From assembly GCA_020630355.1 (NCBI GenBank), contig JAHDBO010000032.1, positions 1-12,852 on the forward strand: a DNA stretch of 12,852 bases, in the 5' to 3' direction. Positions 1 to 5,981 of this stretch are shown piece after piece. The position numbers and the translations under genes are program-made. Position 1 is the first letter of the stretch, and every line of letters begins with the position of its first letter. The notes under the pieces were generated by a model, which saw only the letters and a program-made list of their open reading frames with translations, was not told the DNA's origin and did no database searches. The stretch comes from Saprospiraceae bacterium. GTDB taxonomy: Bacteria; Bacteroidota; Bacteroidia; Chitinophagales; Saprospiraceae.

Positions 1-104
1 CATCTTTTTATACCCTACTCTTTTTACCAAAATCGAACATAGAATAATGTCTATTCTATAAAAAAATATGTTTTTGCCTAATCACTAATCATCAATGTCA
101 CTTT

Positions 105-135
105 TTTGCCGTTTTCAATAATATCTTTATATTTG
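105..135 (+). promoter_or_regulatory. Bacteroidota-type promoter for the DUF2490 gene
   Basis: TTTG at 105-108 and TATATTTG at 128-135 are separated by 19 bp. This is an exact fit to the known Bacteroidota sigma consensus (TTTG, about 19 bp, TAnnTTTG). Transcription would begin near 140-142, leaving an untranslated leader of roughly 175 bases, long compared with the other genes here. A sigma70-like TATAAT at 295-300 is also present but is not the consensus used by this phylum. Confidence 0.75.
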
Positions 136-143
136 CGAGACGA

Positions 144-163
144 CTAGTTAACGAATTAACTGG
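144..163 (+). other. Hairpin at the 5' end of the leader
   Basis: An 8-bp stem (CTAGTTAA pairing with TTAACTGG, including one G-T pair) closes a CGAA loop. It begins two to four bases after the predicted transcription start, so it could protect the 5' end of the mRNA or act at DNA level as an operator just downstream of the promoter. The sequence does not decide between these. Confidence 0.45.
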
Positions 164-205
164 TAAGGCACAATATTTCAATTATACACTACTGCTCAAT
201 TCTTT

Positions 206-260
206 ATTATTCTTCTTTATCTACATGATAAAGCTAAGAATAATGGAGATTTTTTTCTTT
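206..260 (+). terminator. Leader hairpin followed by a T-run (possible attenuator)
   Basis: Bases 206-214 pair with 236-244 (9 bp) and 215-220 pair with 228-233 (6 bp), separated by a two-base bulge and closed by a seven-base loop. Five bases later comes a run of seven T, then CTTT. The shape is that of an intrinsic terminator inside the leader, which would make a short RNA of about 115 bases unless read through. The stem is almost entirely A-T, so it may be too weak to terminate and could simply be leader structure. Confidence 0.3.
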
Positions 261-293
261 TAAGCGAAACAAATTGCAAAGTTTCACTTAAAA
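258..293 (+). other. Third leader hairpin upstream of the TTG start
   Basis: Bases 258-270 pair with 281-293 over 12 bp with one C-A mismatch (265/286), closing a 10-base loop. It ends 24 bases before the TTG codon and does not cover it. No T-run follows, so it is not a terminator. It could influence ribosome access or stabilise the message. I do not recognise the leader as a known riboswitch class. Confidence 0.4.
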
Positions 294-317
294 CTATAAT
301 ATAAAATGTATTCATAG

Positions 318-1061
318 TTGAATAACCTTTTTAAAATATTGCCCTTCTTGTTCTTTTTTATCCAAGCACAAATGCTGTTTGGACAGGGTAAAGAGGTTAT
401 TAACGGCAATCAAACCTGGGTGGATTACAGATTGAAACTCAAAATTAATGACAACCTCACTGTAAAAGCTTATAATAGCTTTAGATGGAAAGACATTTAT
501 GGAAAACAGTCAAAATGGTTGAGTAGAATAGCGGTTTCTCAACATTTGGAGGAAGGATTCAGCTTGGGAGCAGGTCTTACGCACAGTTTCAATTATGACA
601 ATGACAAACTAGTCGACCGACAAGAGATAAGACCTTTCCAAGAAATATCGATTAAGCAAAATATCAAAAATAGACTGCGCCTAAAACAGCGGGTACGAGT
701 CGAAGAACGCTTTTTTCGATATAAATCTAACGGGAACTATCTAGCGGGCTATGCCTTCAATTATAGATTCAGATACCGCTTTGAATCAACGGTAAATTTA
801 ATTAAAGGTAAAAAAGGGTCTTGGAAAAAACCTAGGCTTTCCCTGACTATTGGGGATGAGATTTTCATCAATGCTGGAGAAGAAATAGTGAGCAATATTT
901 TTGATCAGAATCGTTTTTTCGCATTCTTGAATTTCAGAATCCTCAAAAACTTTAGTATTAGAACCGCTTACGCATCAAGGTTTAAATCTACTTCAACCCC
1001 AGGTTCTTTTAAACGGACAAATATTTTTGCCCTATCGCTCAATCAAGATTTCAGGTTATAA
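318..1061 (+). CDS. DUF2490 family outer-membrane beta-barrel protein
   Basis: The 247-residue protein has an N-terminal signal peptide (about residues 1-22: Lys6, a run of Leu/Phe/Ile, then a likely cut near FGQ). Alternating hydrophobic and charged beta-strands follow. Landmarks typical of the Bacteroidota DUF2490 family are WVDYRLKLKI (34-43), EIRPFQE (103-109), RVEER (127-131), DEIFIN (180-185) and FDQNRF (195-200). The family is predicted to form a small outer-membrane barrel; its function is unknown. The start must be TTG at 318: an in-frame TAG occupies 315-317, and the first internal ATG (residue 19) would destroy the signal peptide. It is preceded by a promoter and long leader and transcribed toward fumC, with a shared hairpin between the stop codons. 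No partner gene suggests a role. Confidence 0.85.
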   Translation: MNNLFKILPFLFFFIQAQMLFGQGKEVINGNQTWVDYRLKLKINDNLTVKAYNSFRWKDIYGKQSKWLSRIAVSQHLEEGFSLGAGLTHSFNYDNDKLVDRQEIRPFQEISIKQNIKNRLRLKQRVRVEERFFRYKSNGNYLAGYAFNYRFRYRFESTVNLIKGKKGSWKKPRLSLTIGDEIFINAGEEIVSNIFDQNRFFAFLNFRILKNFSIRTAYASRFKSTSTPGSFKRTNIFALSLNQDFRL

Positions 1062-1100
1062 ACAAAGGCACTTTGTCCTAACGGACAAAGTGCCTTTGTT
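1061..1100. terminator. 18-bp perfect hairpin between convergent genes
   Basis: AACAAAGGCACTTTGTCC (1061-1078) pairs without mismatch with 1083-1100 across a TAAC loop. It starts at the last base of the DUF2490 stop codon and lies 19 bases beyond the fumC stop, so it can serve both convergent transcripts. Neither side has a strong T-run, so it may act as an RNA 3'-end stabiliser or a bidirectional terminator of unconventional form. Each arm also contains its own short inverted repeat (ACAAAG, GCA, CTTTGT). Confidence 0.75.
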
Positions 1101-1119
1101 CAAATTCCTTTTGCTTTAG

Positions 1120-2502
1120 CTACACCATACGCTCTGGCCTAACCCAATCTTTGAACTGTTCTTCTGTCAAAAGTCCCAGTTCAATAGCGGCCTCTTTCAA
1201 AGTTGTATTTTCTTTATAGGCTTTCTTAGCAATAGATGCCGCCGCATCATAGCCTATTTTCGTATTCAGAGCCGTAACCAACATGAGTGAATTGTTCAAG
1301 TTTTCTTCAATCCTTGCATAATTTGGTTCTAGACCCTGAGCGCAGTTTTCATTGAAGCTATTGCAGGCATCCCCTATCAATTGGGCAGACATCAGGAAAT
1401 TGAAAATCATCATCGGTTTAAAGACATTCAACTCAAAATGTCCTGTCATCCCTCCTACGTTAATCGCAACATCGTTTCCAATTACTTGCGCCATCGCCAT
1501 TGTCAATGCTTCAGACTGCGTTGGGTTCACCTTTCCCGGCATGATAGAAGAGCCAGGTTCATTAGCGGGGATAATCAATTCTCCGATACCACACCTAGGG
1601 CCGGAAGCTAGCATCCGAATATCATTACCTATCTTCATCAAAGAAACCGCCACTGTTTTTAAAGCTCCATGAGCTTCGACAATAGCATCATGTGCGGCTA
1701 GTGCTTCAAATTTATTTTCTGCGGTGATGAAAGGAAGCCCTGTTAAGTCAGCAATCTTTCCAGCAACCATCGGCGCATAGCCTTTCGGTGTATTCAATCC
1801 CGTACCAACAGCCGTTCCACCTAGTGCCAACTCTGATAAATGTGCTAATGTATTTCTTATAGCTTTGATGCCATGGCTCAACTGAGAAACATATCCAGAC
1901 AATTCTTGACCAACCGTCACGGGAGTAGCGTCCATGAAGTGTGTCCGTCCGATTTTGACCACATCTTTATAAGCTTCGCTTTTAGCTTGTAAGGTATCTC
2001 TCAATGCCTCAATACCCGGAATCGTCACTTCGATCAGTTTTTTATAGGCAGCAATATGCATTGCAGTCGGAAAAGTATCGTTGGAAGACTGAGATTTGTT
2101 GACATCATCATTAGGATGAATTGCCTTTTGCTCATCCAACAAAGTCCCACCATTCAGTACATGAGCCCGATTAGCGACGACCTCATTCACATTCATATTA
2201 GATTGTGTACCAGAACCCGTTTGCCAAACGACTAGAGGAAATTGCTCGTCTAGCTTACCTTCTAGGATTTCATCGCACACTTGCCCTATCAATACTGCTT
2301 TACTAGCATCCAATACCCCAAGATCTCTATTTGTAAAAGCTGCCGCTTTCTTTAAAATGGCAAAGGCCTGAATCACTTCCACCGGCATTTGATGCCCACC
2401 AATCTTGAAATTTTGTATGGAGCGTTGGGTCTGTGCCGCCCAATATTTATCCGCAGGCACATCAATATATCCGATACTATCTTTTTCTTTACGAAAGTTC
2501 AT
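1120..2502 (-). CDS. fumC: Fumarate hydratase, class II
   Basis: This is a 460-residue cytoplasmic, normally tetrameric, iron-independent enzyme that interconverts fumarate and L-malate in the TCA cycle. Seen in the sequence: TGSGTQSNMNVNE (95-107), GRTHFMDATP with His188, and the superfamily signature GSSIMPGKVNP with Ser318, Lys324 and Asn326; His188 and Ser318 fall at the same numbers as the catalytic residues of E. coli FumC. The frame stays open to 2547, but the start is placed at 2502. The protein then begins MNFRKEKDSIGYIDVPADK, the normal family N-terminus, and the promoter at 2517-2548 lies inside the longer reading, ruling out that start for this transcript. The likely leader is only about 10 bases and has no Shine-Dalgarno sequence. 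It is probably monocistronic, ending at the hairpin 1061-1100. Confidence 0.97.
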   Translation of the reverse strand: MNFRKEKDSIGYIDVPADKYWAAQTQRSIQNFKIGGHQMPVEVIQAFAILKKAAAFTNRDLGVLDASKAVLIGQVCDEILEGKLDEQFPLVVWQTGSGTQSNMNVNEVVANRAHVLNGGTLLDEQKAIHPNDDVNKSQSSNDTFPTAMHIAAYKKLIEVTIPGIEALRDTLQAKSEAYKDVVKIGRTHFMDATPVTVGQELSGYVSQLSHGIKAIRNTLAHLSELALGGTAVGTGLNTPKGYAPMVAGKIADLTGLPFITAENKFEALAAHDAIVEAHGALKTVAVSLMKIGNDIRMLASGPRCGIGELIIPANEPGSSIMPGKVNPTQSEALTMAMAQVIGNDVAINVGGMTGHFELNVFKPMMIFNFLMSAQLIGDACNSFNENCAQGLEPNYARIEENLNNSLMLVTALNTKIGYDAAASIAKKAYKENTTLKEAAIELGLLTEEQFKDWVRPERMV

Positions 2503-2516
2503 ATTAATTTTTTCCG

Positions 2517-2548
2517 CAAAAATAGCCTTCCCTAGCTTATAAAACAAA
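2517..2548 (-). promoter_or_regulatory. Promoter of fumC
   Basis: On the minus strand TTTG (2548-2545) is followed after 20 bp by TATTTTTG (2524-2517), matching the Bacteroidota consensus. Transcription would begin near 2510-2512, about 10 bases before the fumC ATG. The upstream TTTG lies within the T-rich tail of the neighbouring gene's terminator. Confidence 0.8.
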
Positions 2549-2582
2549 AAAAGAGGAACAAAGCCCTGTACGCTTGCTCCTC
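2541..2582 (-). terminator. Intrinsic terminator of the SPOR-like gene
   Basis: Read on the minus strand, GAGGA (2582-2578), CAA (2576-2574) and GC (2573-2572) pair with the complementary bases at 2553-2564, with one mismatch and one bulged base, closing a seven-base loop. TTTTTTTG then TTTT follows directly. It lies 37 bases after the stop codon at 2619. This is the best-formed rho-independent terminator in the window apart from the one at 3434-3466. Confidence 0.75.
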
Positions 2583-2584
2583 CC

Positions 2585-2598
2585 TACCCAATTGGGTA
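2585..2598. repeat. 14-bp perfect palindrome upstream of fumC
   Basis: TACCCAATTGGGTA is a perfect palindrome just downstream of the SPOR-like stop codon and about 37 bp upstream of the fumC -33 element. It could be a binding site for a dimeric regulator of fumC or a small 3' hairpin of the upstream message. The sequence alone cannot tell. Confidence 0.4.
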
Positions 2599-2618
2599 AC
2601 TGCGATATTTTATAAACA

Positions 2619-3050
2619 CTATTTTCTTCTACCTTTCACATATCGTACCACTTTTGATTCAGGTGCTTGTGGTCGTGCGATTAAATCACAAAAATCCTTC
2701 GCTGCTTTTTCATTTGTGAACCCTGTAATCAAATAGGAAAAGCCGCCTCTCTCCATTCTATCCACTCTCACAGAACCGAATCGTTCAAATAAGAAATAAT
2801 CTCTTTGCAAGGGCAAATCAGAGGTTGTAATTTCAATGGCACACCCAGTAAAATAAGATTTCAATTTTTTATGATGCCTGAAATATTCTGGAATTTCTTT
2901 ACTATATGTATTTTCTGAACCTCGGTTTATTTCTTTTTCAATCTTGGGGTTCGTCTCGTTTGTGCTGGCGAAAATATCCTGAGAAAAAGCGTCAAAAGTA
3001 AAGAATAAGCAAAAAGTCACAATTAAAGTTAAAGGTAATACCGTTTTCAT
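2619..3050 (-). CDS. Small exported SPOR-like protein
   Basis: This 143-residue protein has a clear signal peptide (residues 1-24: Lys2, hydrophobic core, predicted cut after AFSQ). The frame is open to 3116, but the start at 3050 puts the signal peptide at the N-terminus. After a charged, probably flexible segment (25-60), a compact domain spans about 65-140. It contains AIEITTSDLPLQRDYFLF (71-88) and a C-terminal half (FSYLITGF, then an amphipathic helix, then VVRYVKG) that resembles the second half of SPOR peptidoglycan-binding domains. The assignment is by pattern only. If correct, it would be a periplasmic septum- or wall-associated protein. Two cysteines (70, 121) occur in the mature part. 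No canonical promoter is visible upstream; a good terminator follows. Confidence 0.7.
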   Translation of the reverse strand: MKTVLPLTLIVTFCLFFTFDAFSQDIFASTNETNPKIEKEINRGSENTYSKEIPEYFRHHKKLKSYFTGCAIEITTSDLPLQRDYFLFERFGSVRVDRMERGGFSYLITGFTNEKAAKDFCDLIARPQAPESKVVRYVKGRRK

Positions 3051-3433
3051 AATAAGGGGTTTCGTTTGTATAATGTACATAATCAAAAAATCGTGCCAAA
3101 AAAATGATATCATCAAGCTATTTATAATGATATTTATTATTTATACTAAAATATCAGATGTGTTTTTGGCTTAAAAATGCGTTTTTACACTTTAGTGACA
3201 TCAATATATTGTCTTTTATAATATACAATATACGATTTTACAAGACTCAATTTATTGATTTTCAATTTATTATAAGCAAACGGAGTGTTTCAATGGAGCA
3301 AAGGCTAGTATAAACTATTAAACGGTATAGCGATTGGTATCGAAATAGTTAATTTAAATAATAAAATATATTTACAACCTTGTATATCATTTATTTTTAA
3401 AATAAAAAATATATCATTTAATTAGTACCACAT
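3051..3433. other. Long AT-rich non-coding region
   Basis: About 380 bases separate the SPOR-like gene from the aminotransferase terminator, and no credible gene is present. Neither strand contains an exact TAnnTTTG box; the nearest minus-strand match for the SPOR-like gene is TACATTAT, 19 bp after a TTTG, which is weak. Visible structure: a 10-bp palindrome ATGATATCAT (3104-3113); a 7-bp stem (3313-3319 with 3344-3350) enclosing a small CGAT/ATCG hairpin (3331-3342); and a direct repeat listed separately. Confidence 0.65.
3383..3420. repeat. AT-rich direct repeat flanking a palindrome
   Basis: The 11-mer TATATCATTTA occurs at 3383-3393 and again at 3410-3420, 27 bp apart. Between them is the 17-bp palindrome TTTATTTT-T-AAAATAAA (3390-3406). 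The base composition is so skewed that chance is possible. It lies just beyond the aminotransferase terminator. Confidence 0.45.
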
Positions 3434-3466
3434 AAAAAAGCGAACCCTTAAAAAAGGATTCGCTTT
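3434..3466 (-). terminator. Intrinsic terminator of the aminotransferase gene
   Basis: On the minus strand a 12-bp stem with one mismatch (3454-3466 with 3437-3449, core GCGAA/TTCGC) closes a four-base T loop and runs into six T residues at 3439-3434. It lies 25 bases beyond the aminotransferase stop codon and is a standard rho-independent terminator. Confidence 0.85.
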
Positions 3467-3490
3467 CACTTGTAGGAATAAATTATGTGA

Positions 3491-4702
3491 CTATTTTAAT
3501 TTTGTCACAGCAGTTTTTATTCTTTTAATGGCCTCTTTTAATTCTTCTTCGGATGCGGCATAAGACAATCTAAAGCAATTGTCCGCGCCAAAAGCAGAAC
3601 CAGTGACGACAGCCACGTGTGCTTCGTTTAACAGGTATTCACAGAAGTCATCTGCGTTATTGACAGCAGTAGTCGTTCCATCAGAAGTACCGAAGTAAGC
3701 ACTGATGTCAGGAAAAACATAAAAAGCACCTTGTGGGAAATTCACTTTGAACCCTGGTATCTCCTTCAATAAAGCAATCACCATATCCCGACGCTTCAAG
3801 AATGCTGCTTTCATTTCTAGTGTTGGCCCCAAATCACTGTTCAAAGCATGAGCGGCCGCTTTTTGTCCAAAAGAGGTAGCACCTGAAGTAAACTGCCCTT
3901 GCATTTTAGTACAAGCCTTGGCGATCCATTTTGGAGCACCAATATAACCTAGACGCCAGCCTGTCATTGCGAAACCTTTCGAGAAACCATTGACCGTTAC
4001 CGTTCTATCTTTTACATTTTCAAAAGAACCGATACTGATGTGTTTTCCGATGAAATTGATATACTCATAGATTTCATCCGAGATAATGGTAATCTGAGGG
4101 TGCTTTGCAATAACATCGGCTAGGCCTTTCAATTCCTCTTCGGTATAGACAGACCCTGTGGGATTACAAGGGGAAGAGAACAAAACAATCTTGGTGTTTT
4201 CATTGATAGCAGCCTCCAATTGTGCAGGGCTCACTTTGAAATCCTGTTCGATACCAGCTTTTAGAATGACAGGTTTGGCACTTGCCAATTTCACTATCTC
4301 CCCATACGTTACCCAATAGGGAGCAAGTACAATGGCTTCATCGCCCTCATCCAGTAAAGATAGACACAAGTTGGCGATAGACTGCTTGGCACCGTTGGAG
4401 ACCACAATCTGATCCAGCCCAAAATCCAGATCGTTGTCCCTTTTGAACTTCGCTTGGATGGCTTTTTGCAATTCTACTAAGCCTGGCACGGGAGTGTACT
4501 TGGTATAACCATCTTTTAGGGCTTCCACAGCGGCATCTTTAATATGCTGCGGCGTGTCAAAATCTGGCTCTCCCAAGCTCAAATTAATAACATTGTGCCC
4601 TTCTGCCTTCAATGCTCTGGCTTTCTGCGACATTTTGATGGTAGCCGACTCCGCTAGCCGTTGAATGCGCTTTGATAATACTTGTACCGGTAAAGTGTCC
4701 AT
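3491..4702 (-). CDS. Class I aspartate-type aminotransferase
   Basis: This 403-residue cytoplasmic PLP enzyme transfers an amino group from an amino acid to 2-oxoglutarate, most likely aspartate to oxaloacetate. Seen: LSLGEPDFDTP (41-51), APYWVTY with Trp130 stacking on PLP, CNPTG with Asn180, SDEIYE with Asp209 and Tyr212, the PLP lysine Lys242 in SKGFAMTGWRLGY with Arg250, and the carboxylate-binding Arg378 in CFRLSYA. The length and the motif order fit subgroup Ib. Lys106 (NGAKQ) aligns with the lysine that helps select acidic side chains in the Thermus aspartate enzyme, which supports aspartate. Prephenate or another acidic substrate cannot be excluded. It diverges from the PPTase gene across 141 bp, has its own terminator, and shows no exact minus-strand TAnnTTTG promoter. 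Confidence 0.92.
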   Translation of the reverse strand: MDTLPVQVLSKRIQRLAESATIKMSQKARALKAEGHNVINLSLGEPDFDTPQHIKDAAVEALKDGYTKYTPVPGLVELQKAIQAKFKRDNDLDFGLDQIVVSNGAKQSIANLCLSLLDEGDEAIVLAPYWVTYGEIVKLASAKPVILKAGIEQDFKVSPAQLEAAINENTKIVLFSSPCNPTGSVYTEEELKGLADVIAKHPQITIISDEIYEYINFIGKHISIGSFENVKDRTVTVNGFSKGFAMTGWRLGYIGAPKWIAKACTKMQGQFTSGATSFGQKAAAHALNSDLGPTLEMKAAFLKRRDMVIALLKEIPGFKVNFPQGAFYVFPDISAYFGTSDGTTTAVNNADDFCEYLLNEAHVAVVTGSAFGADNCFRLSYAASEEELKEAIKRIKTAVTKLK

Positions 4703-4723
4703 TGTACTTTTTTTTGATAAATG

Positions 4724-4755
4724 AAAGTCTTTATATTTTTGGTAAGGACTTTTTT
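4724..4755 (+). terminator. Terminator-like hairpin in the divergent intergenic region
   Basis: Bases 4724-4733 pair with 4743-4752 over 10 bp (one G-T pair), with a nine-base loop. T residues run from 4750 to 4755, the first three of them pairing in the stem. On the plus strand this resembles a terminator, yet no plus-strand gene lies upstream of it. On the minus strand it falls in the leader of the aminotransferase mRNA. It may insulate the PPTase promoter from antisense transcription, or be leader structure. Confidence 0.35.
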
Positions 4756-4773
4756 ATTAGAGCAACAAAATTC

Positions 4774-4802
4774 ATGCTTTTTACATAAATATTCTACATT
4801 TG
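4774..4802 (+). promoter_or_regulatory. Probable promoter of the PPTase-lipoprotein pair
   Basis: TACATTTG (4795-4802) is an exact TAnnTTTG box. The upstream element is poor: ATG at 4774-4776, 18 bp away, matches the expected TTG at two of three bases. Transcription would start near 4808, giving a leader of about 35 bases. A 16-bp palindrome, TTTGAAATTTTTCAAA (4827-4842), ends two bases before the ATG (4844) and could fold over the start site. Confidence 0.55.
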
Positions 4803-4843
4803 GGAGATGTATTTTGGATTCAATCGTTTGAAATTTTTCAAAA

Positions 4844-5497
4844 ATGGGACTAAGAAGGCATTTCAAATCAGAAAAACAGTTTGAATTAGGGATTTGGCAA
4901 ATTGTAGAACCTGAAGCTTTTTTCTTGGAAAAACTAGAATTGAGCGAGGCAGAAACGGACATTTTATCAATAAAAGGAAAAGGCAAGCGACTGGAATGGC
5001 TAGCGAGCCGACTGTTGCTACACTGGATGTCCGAACGTGAAGTGCGAGGGGAATGTATTGTTGATGAACATGGCAAACCACACTTAAAAGATTCCAAATA
5101 TGATATTTCGCTGAGCCATTCGGGTGACTTAGCGGCCGTCATAGCAGCTCCTTTCCCCGTAGGTGTTGATATTCAAAAAATCGTATCTAAAATAACGCGT
5201 ATCGAGTCCAAATTCATGCGTGATGAAGAATCAGAATCATTAGTTGAAAATACTCGAATCGAACATTTGCACGTTTATTGGGGAGCGAAAGAATCCTTAT
5301 ACAAAGCTTATGGAAAAAGGGAACTGGATTTTAAAAAACATCTCCATGTTAGGCCTTTTTCTTTTGATTTAAAAAAAGGGAAAACAACCGCTACGATCAC
5401 TAAAGCCGATTATACCGCTCATTTTGATATTTATTATGAAAAACTGGAAGATTATATCCTTGTGTATGCTATCGCTGCTAATGATAGCAGCTTGTAA
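4844..5497 (+). CDS. 4'-phosphopantetheinyl transferase superfamily protein
   Basis: The 217-residue protein is a probable cytoplasmic enzyme that moves the 4'-phosphopantetheine arm of coenzyme A onto a serine of an acyl or peptidyl carrier protein. Family landmarks are in order: the basic KRLEWLASR segment (48-56), ISLSHSGD (88-95), the metal-binding GVDIQ with Asp109 (107-111), and WGAKESLYKAYG (146-157) with Glu150 and Lys154. The length is that of the Sfp/Gsp/HetI-type two-half fold. It might serve fatty-acid synthesis or a secondary-metabolite pathway; no carrier protein or synthase is in view. It diverges from the aminotransferase gene, and its last 62 bp also encode the start of the next gene in the +1 frame. 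Confidence 0.9.
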   Translation: MGLRRHFKSEKQFELGIWQIVEPEAFFLEKLELSEAETDILSIKGKGKRLEWLASRLLLHWMSEREVRGECIVDEHGKPHLKDSKYDISLSHSGDLAAVIAAPFPVGVDIQKIVSKITRIESKFMRDEESESLVENTRIEHLHVYWGAKESLYKAYGKRELDFKKHLHVRPFSFDLKKGKTTATITKADYTAHFDIYYEKLEDYILVYAIAANDSSL

Positions 5498-5861
5498 GGA
5501 AACAAAAAAACAAGCCCTGAACGACTTTGAAAAGTTCTACGAACAATTTCATGCGGACAGCCTTTACCAAATAGAACACATCACCTTTCCATTGGACGGT
5601 TTGCCTGGTTTGGTCATGGAACAAAGCGATAGCCTTTCTAATTTCAAATGGAGAAAAGCAGGTTGGAAATACCAGAAAAAAGTAGATTTTGAATCAGGTT
5701 TGTTCAATCAGAGTTTATCAGATACCAATGGAACAATCACAGAATTGATTTGTGACAATGATGGCTTTTGCTTGGAGCGTAGATTCGCTAAAATAGGGCG
5801 AGATTGGTACTTAATCTACTTTGTGGATATGAATTTCAGAGGTAAGCCCAACGCTGACTAG
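5436..5861 (+). CDS. DUF4348-like lipoprotein
   Basis: This 141-residue protein has a lipoprotein signal: MKNWK, a hydrophobic core, then IAAC with Cys20 as the probable lipidated residue. It would therefore be anchored in an envelope membrane. Mature sequence FEKFYEQFHADS (31-42) followed by ITFPLDG (49-55), and a C-terminal RDWYLIYFVDMNF, match my recollection of Bacteroidota DUF4348 proteins, whose function is unknown. Cys106 and Cys112 could form a disulphide. The open frame reaches a TTG at 5424, but ATG 5436 gives a proper signal peptide. The first 62 bp overlap the end of the PPTase gene in another frame, so it is almost certainly cotranscribed and may depend on translational coupling. 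There is no Shine-Dalgarno sequence. Confidence 0.8.
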   Translation: MKNWKIISLCMLSLLMIAACKETKKQALNDFEKFYEQFHADSLYQIEHITFPLDGLPGLVMEQSDSLSNFKWRKAGWKYQKKVDFESGLFNQSLSDTNGTITELICDNDGFCLERRFAKIGRDWYLIYFVDMNFRGKPNAD

Positions 5862-5924
5862 AACCAGCCCTCTTCAAATCCCTTTTTCATCATTTTAAAG
5901 TTATTTTAACGTAGTAAATATACC

Positions 5925-5953
5925 CTCGGCATCGGATTAGTATTGTACCTTTG
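5925..5953 (+). promoter_or_regulatory. Promoter of purM
   Basis: TACCTTTG (5946-5953) is an exact TAnnTTTG box. The upstream element is weak (TCG at 5926-5928, 17 bp away). The predicted start near 5958-5960 leaves a leader of about 22 bases before the ATG. Confidence 0.65.
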
Positions 5954-5981
5954 CAGCAGTAAATGAAATGCTTCACCCATT

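Larger units (their letters stand above)
1..317. other. Non-coding region with promoter and structured leader
   Basis: This AT-rich stretch has no convincing gene on either strand. Positions 39-59 hold a perfect 8-bp inverted repeat (ATAGAATA, 5-base loop, TATTCTAT) followed by seven A residues; with no T-run on either strand it is a poor terminator and its role is unclear. A Bacteroidota-type promoter lies at 105-135. The DNA downstream of it, up to the TTG start at 318, contains three hairpins that are listed separately. Confidence 0.7.

Noticed and set aside
225..263. Possible 12-codon leader peptide ending in three Phe codons and a stop, within the DUF2490 leader, reminiscent of amino-acid attenuation.
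   Set aside because: The Phe codons are simply the T-run after the hairpin, the downstream gene is not biosynthetic, and such a short frame is expected by chance.
1352..1672. Plus-strand open frames opposite fumC.
   Set aside because: They are antisense to strongly conserved fumarase sequence and have no coding features of their own.
2503..2547. N-terminal extension of FumC by 15 residues.
   Set aside because: The extra residues do not fit the family N-terminus, and the extension overlaps the fumC promoter.
3051..3116. N-terminal extension of the SPOR-like protein by 22 residues.
   Set aside because: It would bury the signal peptide inside the protein; ATG 3050 places it correctly at the N-terminus.
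4654..5142. Long minus-strand open frame spanning the divergent gap and the PPTase gene.
   Set aside because: It is antisense to a well-supported PPTase, overlaps the start of the aminotransferase, and shows no domain or signal peptide.
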